Shown here in pieces: positions 43,896-52,476 of a stretch of 64,000 nt of DNA. This DNA comes from Nocardioides conyzicola. Its GTDB lineage: Bacteria > Actinomycetota > Actinomycetes > Propionibacteriales > Nocardioidaceae. The notes under the pieces are model-generated. The model saw only the letters and a list, made by a program, of their open reading frames with translations, searched no databases and was not told where the DNA came from. Both the position numbers and the translations under genes were made by a program. Location of the stretch: positions 2,636,133 through 2,700,132 of the forward strand of contig NZ_BAABKM010000002.1 of NCBI RefSeq assembly GCF_039543825.1. The letters run 5' to 3'. Numbering within the stretch: position 1 is the stretch's first letter; every line of letters begins with the position of its first letter.

Positions 43896-45001
43896 CCCGC
43901 GGCGGCGGCTCGCCCCTGCGGGTGCTGGTGGTGACCCACGAGGCGTCCCGCAGCGGTGCGCCCCGGGTGGCGGAGATGGTGGTCCGGACCCTCGTCGGGG
44001 AGGGGTACGCCGTCTCGGTGCTGTCGTGCCGGCCGGGTCCGCTGCTGCCGGAGTTCGCGGCGCTCGCGCCGACGGCGGTGGCGCTGCTGCCGCGGCTGCG
44101 GCGCCGGGCGACCCGGCTGCGGTGGGGGCGCCGGGTCGGGCGCGGGCTCGACGCGGGCTGTGCCTGGGTCGACCTGCGACGGCGCCGGCCCGACCTCGTC
44201 TACGTCAACTCGGGCGCCGCCGCGGCGTACGTGCGGGCCGCCCGGTGGTGGCCGCGCCGCCGGACGATCCTCCACGTCCACGAGTCCGCCGCCGTGCTGA
44301 CCGACCTGCTGGCCGGCGCCGGCGTGCACCAGCTGCCGGACGACGTGGAGCTCGTCGCCTGCTCGCCGAGCGTGCACGCCGACCTGATGGACCTGGCGGG
44401 GCGGGACGGCCACGAGATCGCGCTGCTCGTGTCGGTGCCGGACGAAGGGCGCGTGCTCGCCCTGGGCGGGCGGGACACCACCGAGCGCACCACGGACGAG
44501 GTCGTCGTCGGCTGCTGCGGCAGCGTCGAGCACCGGAAGGGCGTCGACCTCTGGCTGCGAGCAGCCGGCCAGGTGCTCGCCGACCTGCCGGACCGCTCCG
44601 TCCGCTTCGTCTGGGTCGGCGACGGCACGCCTCCGGCCGGCCAGGTCGACCCGCGCATCGAGTTCGCCGGTCCGAGCGACAACCCGTACCCCGCGATGGC
44701 GGCGTTCGACATCGCCACCCTGCCCTCACGCGACGACCCCTTCCCGCTGGTGGTGCTCGAGTCGATGCTGCTCGGCGTCCCGGTCGTGGCCTTCGGCGTG
44801 GGTGGGGTGCCAGCGCAGATCGGCGACGCCGGTGTCGTGGTGCGTCCGGGCGACGTCGTCGGGTTCGCCGAGGCGGTGCGTGCGCTGGTGCTGGATGCCG
44901 AGGCCCGCGACGTGCTGGGGGACCGGGCCCGGCGCCGGGTGCTGGCGGAGTTCTCGGGCACCGGCTTCGAACGAGCCCTCCAGGAGGTGGTGGCCCGATG
45001 A
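43892..45001 (+). CDS. Family 4 glycosyltransferase
   Basis: A 369-residue GT-B fold enzyme. The N-terminal VLVVTHEASRSGAPRVAEMVV fits an acceptor-domain start. The C-terminal donor domain has GCCGSVEHRKGVDLWLRA, FVWVGDG and the nucleotide-sugar motif LPSRDDPFPLVVLESMLLG. It is cytoplasmic. Start overlaps the flippase stop (ATGA) and the stop overlaps the next ATG (ATGA). Confidence 0.92.
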   Translation: MTRGGGSPLRVLVVTHEASRSGAPRVAEMVVRTLVGEGYAVSVLSCRPGPLLPEFAALAPTAVALLPRLRRRATRLRWGRRVGRGLDAGCAWVDLRRRRPDLVYVNSGAAAAYVRAARWWPRRRTILHVHESAAVLTDLLAGAGVHQLPDDVELVACSPSVHADLMDLAGRDGHEIALLVSVPDEGRVLALGGRDTTERTTDEVVVGCCGSVEHRKGVDLWLRAAGQVLADLPDRSVRFVWVGDGTPPAGQVDPRIEFAGPSDNPYPAMAAFDIATLPSRDDPFPLVVLESMLLGVPVVAFGVGGVPAQIGDAGVVVRPGDVVGFAEAVRALVLDAEARDVLGDRARRRVLAEFSGTGFERALQEVVAR

Positions 45002-46260
45002 GCGTGTCCCTCGTCTGCGTCTTCAACGACCCGGCCGTGCGTGAGCAGTGCCTGGACCGCTCGGTCGCCGGGTCGGACCCGGCAACGGTCGAGCTGGTGG
45101 TCGTCGACAACACCGACCACCGGTTCACCACGGCCGGCGCAGCCCTCAACCACGGTGCCCGCCTGGCTCGGCACGACGTCGTCGCCTTCGTCCACCAGGA
45201 CGTCTACCTGCACTCGACCTCACGTCTGCTGGAGGTGGCCGCCCTCCTCCGGGCCGACGCCGGCGGCTGGGGTCTGCTCGGCGCCGCCGGCGTCGGGCCC
45301 GGTGGTGAGGTCGTCGGCCTGCTCCGCGACCGGGTCCAGCTGATCGGTCGCAGCGCGGTCGAACCCGTCGAGGTCGACAGCCTCGACGAGGTGCTCTTCC
45401 TGGTCGAGCGGGAGGTCGTCCTCCGCGAGCCGCTCGCCGAGGACCCGGACCTGGCGTGGCACGCCTACGCGGTCGAGTACGGCGTACGCCTGCGGGAGCT
45501 CGGCCTGCGGGTCGGTGCCGTCGACCTGGCGATCACCCACAACAGCCTGACCGTCAACCTGGCCCGGCTCGCCGAGGCGCACCACCGGGTCGCCGAGCTG
45601 CATCCCGGGGCGGTCCCCGTGCGGACGACCTGCGGGATCGTCGGGGCCGAGCCGGGATGGCTCCGGTCGTCGGCGGTCGGACGCCGTCACGGGTGGCGTC
45701 GACGCGGTCTGGCGGAGTCCCTCGTCGCCCGCCGCGCCCGGGAGCGGGCCGGTGCCGGGCGTCCCGTGCTGGCCGACGTCCGGCTCGACGTGGACGACAT
45801 CGAGATCGTGGCCGGCGAGCGGGTCCGGGTCGTCAACGTCGACGCCACCGGGGCCTTCTCCGCCGTCGCCGGCGACCCGCTCCAGCTGACGCGACGGGGA
45901 GAGCCGTTTGAGCTCGTCGCCGTCCACGACGCCACCGACCTGGTCGCCCACCTGAGGTCCGAGATGCCCGGCCCGTTGCTGTGCACCAACCTGGACCTCG
46001 ACGGCCTCGCCCGGTTGGGCGCCGCCGGCCTGGTCGGTGGCGACGCCGTCATCGGGATCCACGAGTCCGACATCTGGCTGCTCACCGGGGTGGCGACCGA
46101 CCGCCTCCCGCGCGCCTGGCTGACCGGCCGGGCTGTCCCGTTCAGCGCGCTGCGGCCGGGAGCGGCCGGGACCCAGCACCGGGGCAGTGCCGGCGCCACC
46201 GCCGCGAGCGCGATGGCGCTCCCGGCACCGAGAGGAGGTGGACGCGGTGTACTTCACTGA
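44998..46260 (+). CDS. Glycosyltransferase-like protein with GT2-type N-terminus
   Basis: A 420-residue protein. The first 200 residues resemble a GT-A glycosyltransferase: SLVCVFNDPAVREQCLD, ELVVVDNTDH and the acidic motif VAFVHQDVYLHS. The remaining 200 residues match nothing I recognise; they are acidic and beta-rich (VRLDVDDIEIVAGERVRVVNVD). ATG 44998 overlaps the previous stop. Function in the repeat-unit assembly is likely but not proven. Confidence 0.8.
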   Translation: MSVSLVCVFNDPAVREQCLDRSVAGSDPATVELVVVDNTDHRFTTAGAALNHGARLARHDVVAFVHQDVYLHSTSRLLEVAALLRADAGGWGLLGAAGVGPGGEVVGLLRDRVQLIGRSAVEPVEVDSLDEVLFLVEREVVLREPLAEDPDLAWHAYAVEYGVRLRELGLRVGAVDLAITHNSLTVNLARLAEAHHRVAELHPGAVPVRTTCGIVGAEPGWLRSSAVGRRHGWRRRGLAESLVARRARERAGAGRPVLADVRLDVDDIEIVAGERVRVVNVDATGAFSAVAGDPLQLTRRGEPFELVAVHDATDLVAHLRSEMPGPLLCTNLDLDGLARLGAAGLVGGDAVIGIHESDIWLLTGVATDRLPRAWLTGRAVPFSALRPGAAGTQHRGSAGATAASAMALPAPRGGGRGVLH

Positions 46261-46990
46261 GGCACTCGCCGTCCTGGCCCGCCGTTGGTACGTCGTTCTG
46301 GTCTGCGGGCTCGCGGTCGTCGGCGGGCTCGTCATGGCCGTCAAGACGGTCCCCACGCAGTACCAGGCCAGCGGCGAGGTGCTGCTGCTCCTCCCGCCGG
46401 CAGCCACCGGCAAGGGCACCCCGAGCAATCCCTACCTCAACCTGCAGCCGGGCCTGACCACGATGGCGACCATCACCGCGTCGGAGCTGAACTCCAAGCC
46501 GGTCCACCGCGAGGTGGAGCAGGCCGGGTTCACCTCGGACTACGCGATCGGCGTCAGCCCGGACACGGGCCCGCTGCTGCTGATCACCGTCAAGGACATC
46601 GACGCCGCGGAGGCCGCGGTCACCCGGGACGAGGTGATCCGGCGGATCACCCTTCAGCTCGACACCCTGCAGCAGGGGCTCGACGTCCCGGAGACCCAGC
46701 GGGTCTACTCGCGCCGCAACGGGTCGGCTCGGCCGGCCGAGGCGGTCCCGGGCGCCAAGATCCGGGCGATGGCGGTGATCGCCGGCGGCGGCCTGGTCGG
46801 CACGATCCTCCTGGTCTTCACCTTCGACCGGCTCTCCCGCCGCCTCCGCCGCCGCAACGACGAGGAGGAGCCGGCACGTGACCCGGGTGACGCCGACGAG
46901 CACCACCGGCTGACCCTGGCACGCTCCGTGAACGAGCGCGACGTCGACGAGGACCCACACCGTCGGAAGGCCCGGGATGCGGCGCGCTAA
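46247..46990 (+). CDS. Wzz-like polysaccharide chain-length/co-polymerase protein, no kinase domain
   Basis: A 247-residue membrane protein with two transmembrane helices (about 13-33 and 175-195) flanking an extracytoplasmic domain, as in Wzz/CapA. The first helix is followed by YQASGEVLLLLPP. The C-terminal cytoplasmic tail is short and charged; it has no Walker A and no Tyr-rich cluster, so no BY-kinase is attached. GTG 46247 with GAGGAGG upstream; it overlaps both neighbours by 14 bp. Confidence 0.83.
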   Translation: MYFTEALAVLARRWYVVLVCGLAVVGGLVMAVKTVPTQYQASGEVLLLLPPAATGKGTPSNPYLNLQPGLTTMATITASELNSKPVHREVEQAGFTSDYAIGVSPDTGPLLLITVKDIDAAEAAVTRDEVIRRITLQLDTLQQGLDVPETQRVYSRRNGSARPAEAVPGAKIRAMAVIAGGGLVGTILLVFTFDRLSRRLRRRNDEEEPARDPGDADEHHRLTLARSVNERDVDEDPHRRKARDAAR

Positions 46991-48377
46991 GCAGTGGTTC
47001 GCGGGAGTCCCTCAGCTCCCGGCGCTGGCCTTCCTCAGCGCCTACGTGGTGCTGTTGCTCGTCGTTCCGGCCCAGCTCGTCTTCCGCCCGCTCGGGGCCC
47101 CGGGGACGCTCGCCAACATGGTCGGCCTGGGCGCCCTGCTCTGGTGGTGCGGGGCCCGGGTCGGTGGCCTCACTCCGCGGCGGCGCTCCCCGGTCCGGCT
47201 CCTCCTCGGCGGGGTCACGATCGCGGTGCTCGCGGCGTACGTCTCCGGCATGCTCGCCGGCTGGTACGCCCCCTCCAACATGCGACAGGGCACCGACGAC
47301 GTCTGGACCCTGGTGTTCCCGACGGTGAGCCAGGTCCACGTCGCCATGGTGACGGCCGCCGACCGCGGGCTGCTGAGCTTCGGCGCCTGGCTCGGGGTCG
47401 CGCTCCTGGCAGCGGACGGGCTCCGCAGCTGGCGCGACCTCGACGTCCTCGTGCGGGTGCTGTGCTGGACCACCACCGTCTACTCCGCGGTGGGGATCTA
47501 CCAGTTCTACACGGGCACCAACCTGGCCGCCTACATCCAGGTCCCGGGTCTCAGCGCCAACGCCGTCGTGGGGGCCTCCCTCACCCGCTCGGTCCTCGAG
47601 CGTGTGTCGAGCACCGCCTCGCACCCCATCGAGTTCGCCGTCGTGGTGGCGTGCGTGCTCCCGCTCGCGCTGCACCTCGCGATCCACCGGCGCCGACGCC
47701 GCGACCTGCTGCCGGTGCTGGTGCTCGGCTTCGCCATGCCCCTCGCCGTGTCCCGGTCGGGCATCCTCGCCGTCGGCCTCGCGCTGATCATCATGTTCGC
47801 CTACTGGCCGCCCGCCGTACGCCGGCGGTCGCTGCTGATCGGTCCGCTGGCCGTCGTCGCGCTGCGCGTCGCCGTGCCCGGGCTGGTCGGCACGATCTAC
47901 TCGCTGTTCCGGGGCATCGCCACCGACCCCAGCGTCACCGGCCGCACCGACGACTACGGGGTCGTCATCGCGCTCTACCAGGACCAGCCGTGGTTCGGCC
48001 GAGGTCTCTTCACGTTCGTCCCGGGCTACTACCGGATCCTCGACAACCAGCTGCTGATGGTGCTGGTCGAGCTCGGTGCCGTCGGCCTGGTGGCCGTGCT
48101 GCTGCTGTACGTCGGATCCTTCGGCAGCGCCCTCGGCGCGCGGCGTCGTGCGCTCAGCCCTCGTGACTCCCACGTCTCGCTGGCGCTGGCGGCGTCCATC
48201 GCGGGCATGCTGGCGGCATCGGCGACCTTCGACGCCTGGGGCTTCGCCCAGGCCGCCGGCCTCACGTTCCTGCTGTTCGGGCTCGCCGGTGCCGCCTCCC
48301 GGCTCTCCCACGAGGACCGGTCCGCCGCGGCACCTGAGGGCCGCGTCCGCGAGCTCCAGGGGGTGCGCGGTGCGTGA
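46977..48377 (+). CDS. O-antigen ligase/Wzy-like polymerase
   Basis: A 466-residue protein with about ten to twelve hydrophobic helices. The pattern includes a long periplasmic loop (around 325-365: SVTGRTDDYGVVIALYQ, PWFGRGLFTFVPGYY) typical of the O-antigen ligase/polymerase family. SRSGILAVGLALI is the usual conserved arginine region. In this locus, between Wzz-like and glycosyltransferase genes, polymerisation of repeat units is the likely role. It overlaps the upstream gene by 14 bp and the next by 8 bp. Confidence 0.88.
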   Translation: MRRAKQWFAGVPQLPALAFLSAYVVLLLVVPAQLVFRPLGAPGTLANMVGLGALLWWCGARVGGLTPRRRSPVRLLLGGVTIAVLAAYVSGMLAGWYAPSNMRQGTDDVWTLVFPTVSQVHVAMVTAADRGLLSFGAWLGVALLAADGLRSWRDLDVLVRVLCWTTTVYSAVGIYQFYTGTNLAAYIQVPGLSANAVVGASLTRSVLERVSSTASHPIEFAVVVACVLPLALHLAIHRRRRRDLLPVLVLGFAMPLAVSRSGILAVGLALIIMFAYWPPAVRRRSLLIGPLAVVALRVAVPGLVGTIYSLFRGIATDPSVTGRTDDYGVVIALYQDQPWFGRGLFTFVPGYYRILDNQLLMVLVELGAVGLVAVLLLYVGSFGSALGARRRALSPRDSHVSLALAASIAGMLAASATFDAWGFAQAAGLTFLLFGLAGAASRLSHEDRSAAAPEGRVRELQGVRGA

Positions 48378-49290
48378 GCGCGTGGTCGTCGTGATCGTCA
48401 CCTTCAACAGTGCCCGGGTGCTGCCCGGGCTCCTGGACTCGCTGCCGCTCGGGCTCGAGGGCGCGGACTGGAGCCTGGTCGTTGCGGACAACGACTCCGC
48501 CGACGAGACGGTGGCCCTCGTGCACCGGCTCGCGCCCGGTGCGACCGTGGTCGAGATGGGCCGCAACGCGGGCTATGCCGCGGGCATCAACGCGGCCGTT
48601 CGGGCGGCGGGCGACTTCGGCGCCGTGCTCGTGCTGAACCCCGACGTACGGCTGGCACCCGGGTGCGTGCGGGAGCTGCTGGGTGTCCTCGACGCGACCG
48701 GCGCGGGCATCTGCGTGCCCCGGCTCGAGGACTCCCGGGGTGAGCTGATCCTCTCGATGCGTCGCGAGCCGACGCTGCTGCGGGCGTACGCCGACGCGCT
48801 GCTCGGTGCGGGCCGGGCCGGTCGGGTCGGCGCCCTCGGCGAGGTGGTCTCCGACCCCGGGCGGTACGACGTACCCGGGAGCCCGGACTGGGCCGAGGGG
48901 TCCACGCAGCTGATCGGTGCCGCCTGCTGGCGGGCGTGCGAGGGCTGGGACGAGACGTTCTTCCTCTACTCGGAGGAGACCGACTACCACCTGCGGGCGC
49001 GCGACCGGGGCTTCGCCGTCCGCTACGTGCCGACGGCCCGGGCGGTGCACCTCGAGGGGGCGTCCGCGAGCTCGCCCCGGCTGTGGTCCCTGCTCGTCGC
49101 CAACCGCCTGCGCCTCTTCCGCCGCCGTCACACGCCGGCCGGCGCGGCGCTCTTCTGGCTGGCGTCGCTGCTCCGCGAGGGGTCCCGGTCGGTGCTGGGC
49201 CACGCCATCGCACGCAGCGCCGTCCGCGTCCTGGTCCGGCCGTCGCTGCTGGCCGCTCCCCGCGGCCCCGAGTGGTTGGAGCGGGTGTGA
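48370..49290 (+). CDS. Family 2 glycosyltransferase, rhamnosyltransferase-like
   Basis: A 306-residue GT2 enzyme of the WbbL/RfbF type. It has VVVVIVTFNSARVLPGLLDSL, VVADNDSADET, GRNAGYAAGINAAVRA, VLVLNPDVRLAPG and ETFFLYSEETDYHLRARDRG. The GTG at 48370 overlaps the preceding stop. It is the last gene of the coupled run and is convergent with the deacetylase, 5 bp apart. Confidence 0.92.
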   Translation: MRERVVVVIVTFNSARVLPGLLDSLPLGLEGADWSLVVADNDSADETVALVHRLAPGATVVEMGRNAGYAAGINAAVRAAGDFGAVLVLNPDVRLAPGCVRELLGVLDATGAGICVPRLEDSRGELILSMRREPTLLRAYADALLGAGRAGRVGALGEVVSDPGRYDVPGSPDWAEGSTQLIGAACWRACEGWDETFFLYSEETDYHLRARDRGFAVRYVPTARAVHLEGASASSPRLWSLLVANRLRLFRRRHTPAGAALFWLASLLREGSRSVLGHAIARSAVRVLVRPSLLAAPRGPEWLERV

Positions 49291-49295
49291 ACGGG

Positions 49296-49961
49296 TCAGC
49301 GCAGGCGCTTGACCAGCCTGGTCGCGGCGCCTTGGACGCGGCGACGTGCTGGCTGACGACCGAGGGCGTCGGTGCGGACGGAGGCCACCGTGTCGGTGCC
49401 GACGAGGCTGAACCTCGGCTGCAACCACGCGTTCTCCCGCGCCTGGGCGCGGTCGCTGGTGTGCACCTTGGTGTAGCCGAGGTCGCGGAGCTCCCGCAGG
49501 AGCGCCCGGTCGTAGCGACCCAGGGGGAGGGCGGCCTCGTCCACGGCCCGACCGACCACCGACCCGATCCGGTCGCGGGCGTCGACCAGCTCGCGGCGGC
49601 GCCGGGCGTCGTCCAGCCCCCGCCAGGGGACGTGGTCCATGCCGTGCGAGCCGATCTCCATCCCGCTCTCGGCGAGCAGGCGGACCTGGTCGTGGTCGAG
49701 GCTGCCCCGCGAGCCGAACCGCCCGGCGAGGACGAAGAACGTCGCCCGCAGGCCGCGGTCGAGCAGGCCCGGCAGGCCGATCTCGACGTCGGAGGCGTTG
49801 CTGTCGTCGAAGCTGAGCCGGACGTCGTCGCGTCCCACGACCTCGTCGAGCACGGCGTGGAAGAGATCCGCGGAGATCCAGTACGGCGCCTCGCCCGGCT
49901 CGAGCGTCCGGTCGGGCACCCCGATCCCGTGGAAGCAGAGGTTGACCGTACGAGTCGTCAT
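49296..49961 (-). CDS. Polysaccharide deacetylase (NodB/CE4 family)
   Basis: A 221-residue CE4-family protein. The metal site is suggested by LSFDDSNASD (acidic pair) and SHGMDHVPW (HxxxH). LCFHGIG and RATFFVLAGRFG complete the NodB core, and ALPLGRYDRALL corresponds to the catalytic arginine region. There is no signal peptide, so it may act on cytoplasmic intermediates. It is the only minus-strand gene between 29.7 and 54.0 kb, with 5-bp and 24-bp gaps to its neighbours. A deacetylase also occurs in exosortase-A-type EPS loci. Confidence 0.85.
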   Translation of the reverse strand: MTTRTVNLCFHGIGVPDRTLEPGEAPYWISADLFHAVLDEVVGRDDVRLSFDDSNASDVEIGLPGLLDRGLRATFFVLAGRFGSRGSLDHDQVRLLAESGMEIGSHGMDHVPWRGLDDARRRRELVDARDRIGSVVGRAVDEAALPLGRYDRALLRELRDLGYTKVHTSDRAQARENAWLQPRFSLVGTDTVASVRTDALGRQPARRRVQGAATRLVKRLR

Positions 49962-49985
49962 CGAGGCTCCGATCCTGGTGGTGCG

Positions 49986-50885
49986 GTGCCAGTGAACCAA
50001 GAACCGACCGTCCCGGTCGAGCGACCGGCCGGCACCCCGCGCGTCGTCGTCGCCCCCATCACGGCGAGCGACCTCGAGCGCGTCGGCCGGTTCCTGCACG
50101 AGCACCTCGACCCACGGGTGCCGGCCGAGACCTGGACGCGGACCGTCCGGCCGGCCTGGTGCTCGCCCGTCGACGACCACGGCCACCTCCTGCTGGAGGG
50201 CGACCGCGTCGTCGGGGTCTACCTGGCCATCCACTCCGAGCGGGTCCTGGGTGGGGAGCGGCGCCACGTCTGCAACCTCGCCGCATGGTGCGTCCTCGAC
50301 ACCCATCGCGCGCACGGCGTGCGCCTGCTCCGTGCCCAGCTGGCACGCCCGGGCGTCGTCTTCACCGACCTGTCGCCGAGCGGCACCGTGCCCGCCCTCA
50401 ACCGGCGCCTCGGCTTCACCGACCTCGACACGACCACGCTCCTGGTCCCGTGCCTGCCGCTCCCGACCCCCGGGGTCCGGGTGGTGACGAGTCCCGCGCG
50501 GATCGACGCGCTGCTCGAGGGGCGCGACCGCGAGATCTACCGCGACCACCGCGACGCTGCCGCGGCCCGGCACGTCGTGCTGCTCGTGGGTGGCCGGCCC
50601 TGCTACGTCATGTTCCGGAAGGTCCGTCGCAAGGGCCTCCCCGGCTTCGCGACGCTCCTCCACGTCAGCGACCCCGAGCTGCTCCGCCGTGGCGGCGGCG
50701 CGCTCTCCCGCCACCTGCTGCGGCACCGGGTCGTGGTGCTGCTCGCGGAGCTCCGGGTGGCGGGCTACGCCCCCCGGCTCTCGCGCCGGCTCTCCGACCC
50801 CCGACCCAAGATGTTCCGCGGCGCCGGGGTGGCGCCGGGGGACGTCGACGACCTGTACAGCGAGCTCACGAGCGTGCCGTGGTGA
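49986..50885 (+). CDS. GNAT-fold protein of unknown substrate
   Basis: A 299-residue protein. The first 150 residues look like a GNAT domain (LLEGDRVVGVYLAIHSER, NLAAWCVLDTHRAHGVRLLRA), with a coenzyme-binding-like helix. The second half (about 160-299) has another acyltransferase-like or FemAB-like character (CYVMFRKVRRKGLPGF). The start is uncertain (GTG 49986 or 49992; no strong SD). It precedes the acyl-ligase by 25 bp and probably belongs to the same operon. It may transfer the acyl/amine group activated by that module, which is inference. Confidence 0.65.
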   Translation: MPVNQEPTVPVERPAGTPRVVVAPITASDLERVGRFLHEHLDPRVPAETWTRTVRPAWCSPVDDHGHLLLEGDRVVGVYLAIHSERVLGGERRHVCNLAAWCVLDTHRAHGVRLLRAQLARPGVVFTDLSPSGTVPALNRRLGFTDLDTTTLLVPCLPLPTPGVRVVTSPARIDALLEGRDREIYRDHRDAAAARHVVLLVGGRPCYVMFRKVRRKGLPGFATLLHVSDPELLRRGGGALSRHLLRHRVVVLLAELRVAGYAPRLSRRLSDPRPKMFRGAGVAPGDVDDLYSELTSVPW

Positions 50886-50910
50886 ACGGCAGCACGAGGA
50901 AGGCACACCG

Positions 50911-52476
50911 ATGAGAACCCACCTCCACCACCTGGTCAGCGAGCAGGCGCAGCTGCGCCCGGACGCGCCCGCCCTCACCTACCAGGACACGACCGTCGAC
51001 TACGCGGGGCTGTGGTCCACGGTGACCGCGGTGGCCGGCGGCCTGCAGCTGCTCGGCGTACGCCGCGGGGACCGCGTCGCGATCTACCTGGAGAAGCGGA
51101 TCGAGGCCGTCGCCGCGATCTTCGGGTCGTCGGCGGCCGGCGGACTGTTCGTGCCCGTCAACCCCGTCCTCAAGCCGGAGCAGGCCTCCCACGTGCTCCT
51201 CGACTGCGAGGTGCGGGTGCTCGTGACGACGGCCCAGCGCTGGGCGCTCCTGGCGGACCTGCTCGGCGACGCGAAGCGGCTGACGGCGGTGGTGCTCGTC
51301 GGCGGCGGTGATGCCCCCGAGGTGGAGGGCATCGAGCTGCGGCGGTACGACGACCTCCTGCTCGCGCCGGCCGTGCCGGCGCCGGTGGTGGGGGTCGACC
51401 TCGACCCGGCGGCGATCCTATACACCTCCGGGAGCACCGGTCGGCCGAAGGGCGTCGTGCTGAGCCATCGCAACCTGCTGGTCGGCGCGGACAGCGTCAG
51501 CAGCTACCTCGAGAACAGTCCGGACGACGTGGTCCTCGCGGCGCTCCCCATCAGCTTCGACGCCGGCCTGAGCCAGCTGACGACCGCCTTCCACGTCGGC
51601 GCGCGGGTGGTCCTGATGAACTACCTCTTCCCGGCGGAGGTGCCGCGCCTCTGCGCCCGGCACGGTGTCACCGGGCTGACGTGCGTGCCGCCGCTGTGGA
51701 TCCAGCTCACCGAGGCCGACTGGCCGGACGAGGCCCGGCACTCGCTGCGGTACTTCGCCAACACCGGCGGCCGGATGCCCCAGGCGACGCTGACCCGGCT
51801 GCGCGAGCTCTTCCCGCAGGCCGCGCCGTACCTGATGTACGGGCTCACCGAGGCGTTCCGGTCGACCTACCTGGAGCCGGCCGAGGTGGACCGGAGGCCC
51901 GACTCGATCGGCAAGGCCATACCGGACGCCGAGGTCCTGGTCGTCCGTCCCGACGGCACCGTGTGCGACCCGGGCGAGGAGGGCGAGCTCGTGCACCGCG
52001 GGCCGCTCGTCGCCCTGGGCTACTGGAACGCACCGGAGCAGACCGCGGCCAGGTTCCGCCCGGCCCCGGGCGCCCAGCCTGCCTGGCGCCAGACCGAGCT
52101 CGCGGTGTGGTCCGGTGACACCGTGCGCACGGACGACGAGGGCTTCCTCTACTTCGTCGGGCGCCGCGACGACATGCTCAAGACCTCCGGCTACCGCGTC
52201 AGTCCCACCGAGATCGAGGAGGTCGCCTACGAGTCCGGGCTGGTCCGCGACGCCGTCGCCGTCGGTGTCGCCGACGACCGGCTCGGGCAGCGGATCGTGC
52301 TGGTGGTCGCCCCTCCGGGCGGCGTGCCGGTCGACACCGCCGCGCTGCTGGCGGTCTACCGCCGGTCGGTCCCGACGTTCATGGTCCCGTCGGAGGTCGT
52401 GGTGCGCTTCGAGCTGCCCCGCTCGCCGAACGGCAAGTTCGACCGGGCCGCCGTGCGAGCGGAGCTCGACCGATGA
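50911..52476 (+). CDS. AMP-dependent acyl-CoA/acyl-carrier ligase
   Basis: A 521-residue adenylate-forming enzyme. Core motifs are YTSGSTGRPKGVVLSH (about 170-185), LPISFDAGLSQL, YGLTEAF, SGDTVRTDDEGFLYFVGRRDDMLK and the catalytic lysine in PRSPNGKFDR. It resembles the ligase of exosortase-A EPS loci. Together with the PLP decarboxylase and carrier protein downstream it could load an acyl or aminoacyl group onto the carrier. ATG 50911 has GAGGAAGG upstream. Its stop overlaps the next ATG. Confidence 0.92.
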   Translation: MRTHLHHLVSEQAQLRPDAPALTYQDTTVDYAGLWSTVTAVAGGLQLLGVRRGDRVAIYLEKRIEAVAAIFGSSAAGGLFVPVNPVLKPEQASHVLLDCEVRVLVTTAQRWALLADLLGDAKRLTAVVLVGGGDAPEVEGIELRRYDDLLLAPAVPAPVVGVDLDPAAILYTSGSTGRPKGVVLSHRNLLVGADSVSSYLENSPDDVVLAALPISFDAGLSQLTTAFHVGARVVLMNYLFPAEVPRLCARHGVTGLTCVPPLWIQLTEADWPDEARHSLRYFANTGGRMPQATLTRLRELFPQAAPYLMYGLTEAFRSTYLEPAEVDRRPDSIGKAIPDAEVLVVRPDGTVCDPGEEGELVHRGPLVALGYWNAPEQTAARFRPAPGAQPAWRQTELAVWSGDTVRTDDEGFLYFVGRRDDMLKTSGYRVSPTEIEEVAYESGLVRDAVAVGVADDRLGQRIVLVVAPPGGVPVDTAALLAVYRRSVPTFMVPSEVVVRFELPRSPNGKFDRAAVRAELDR

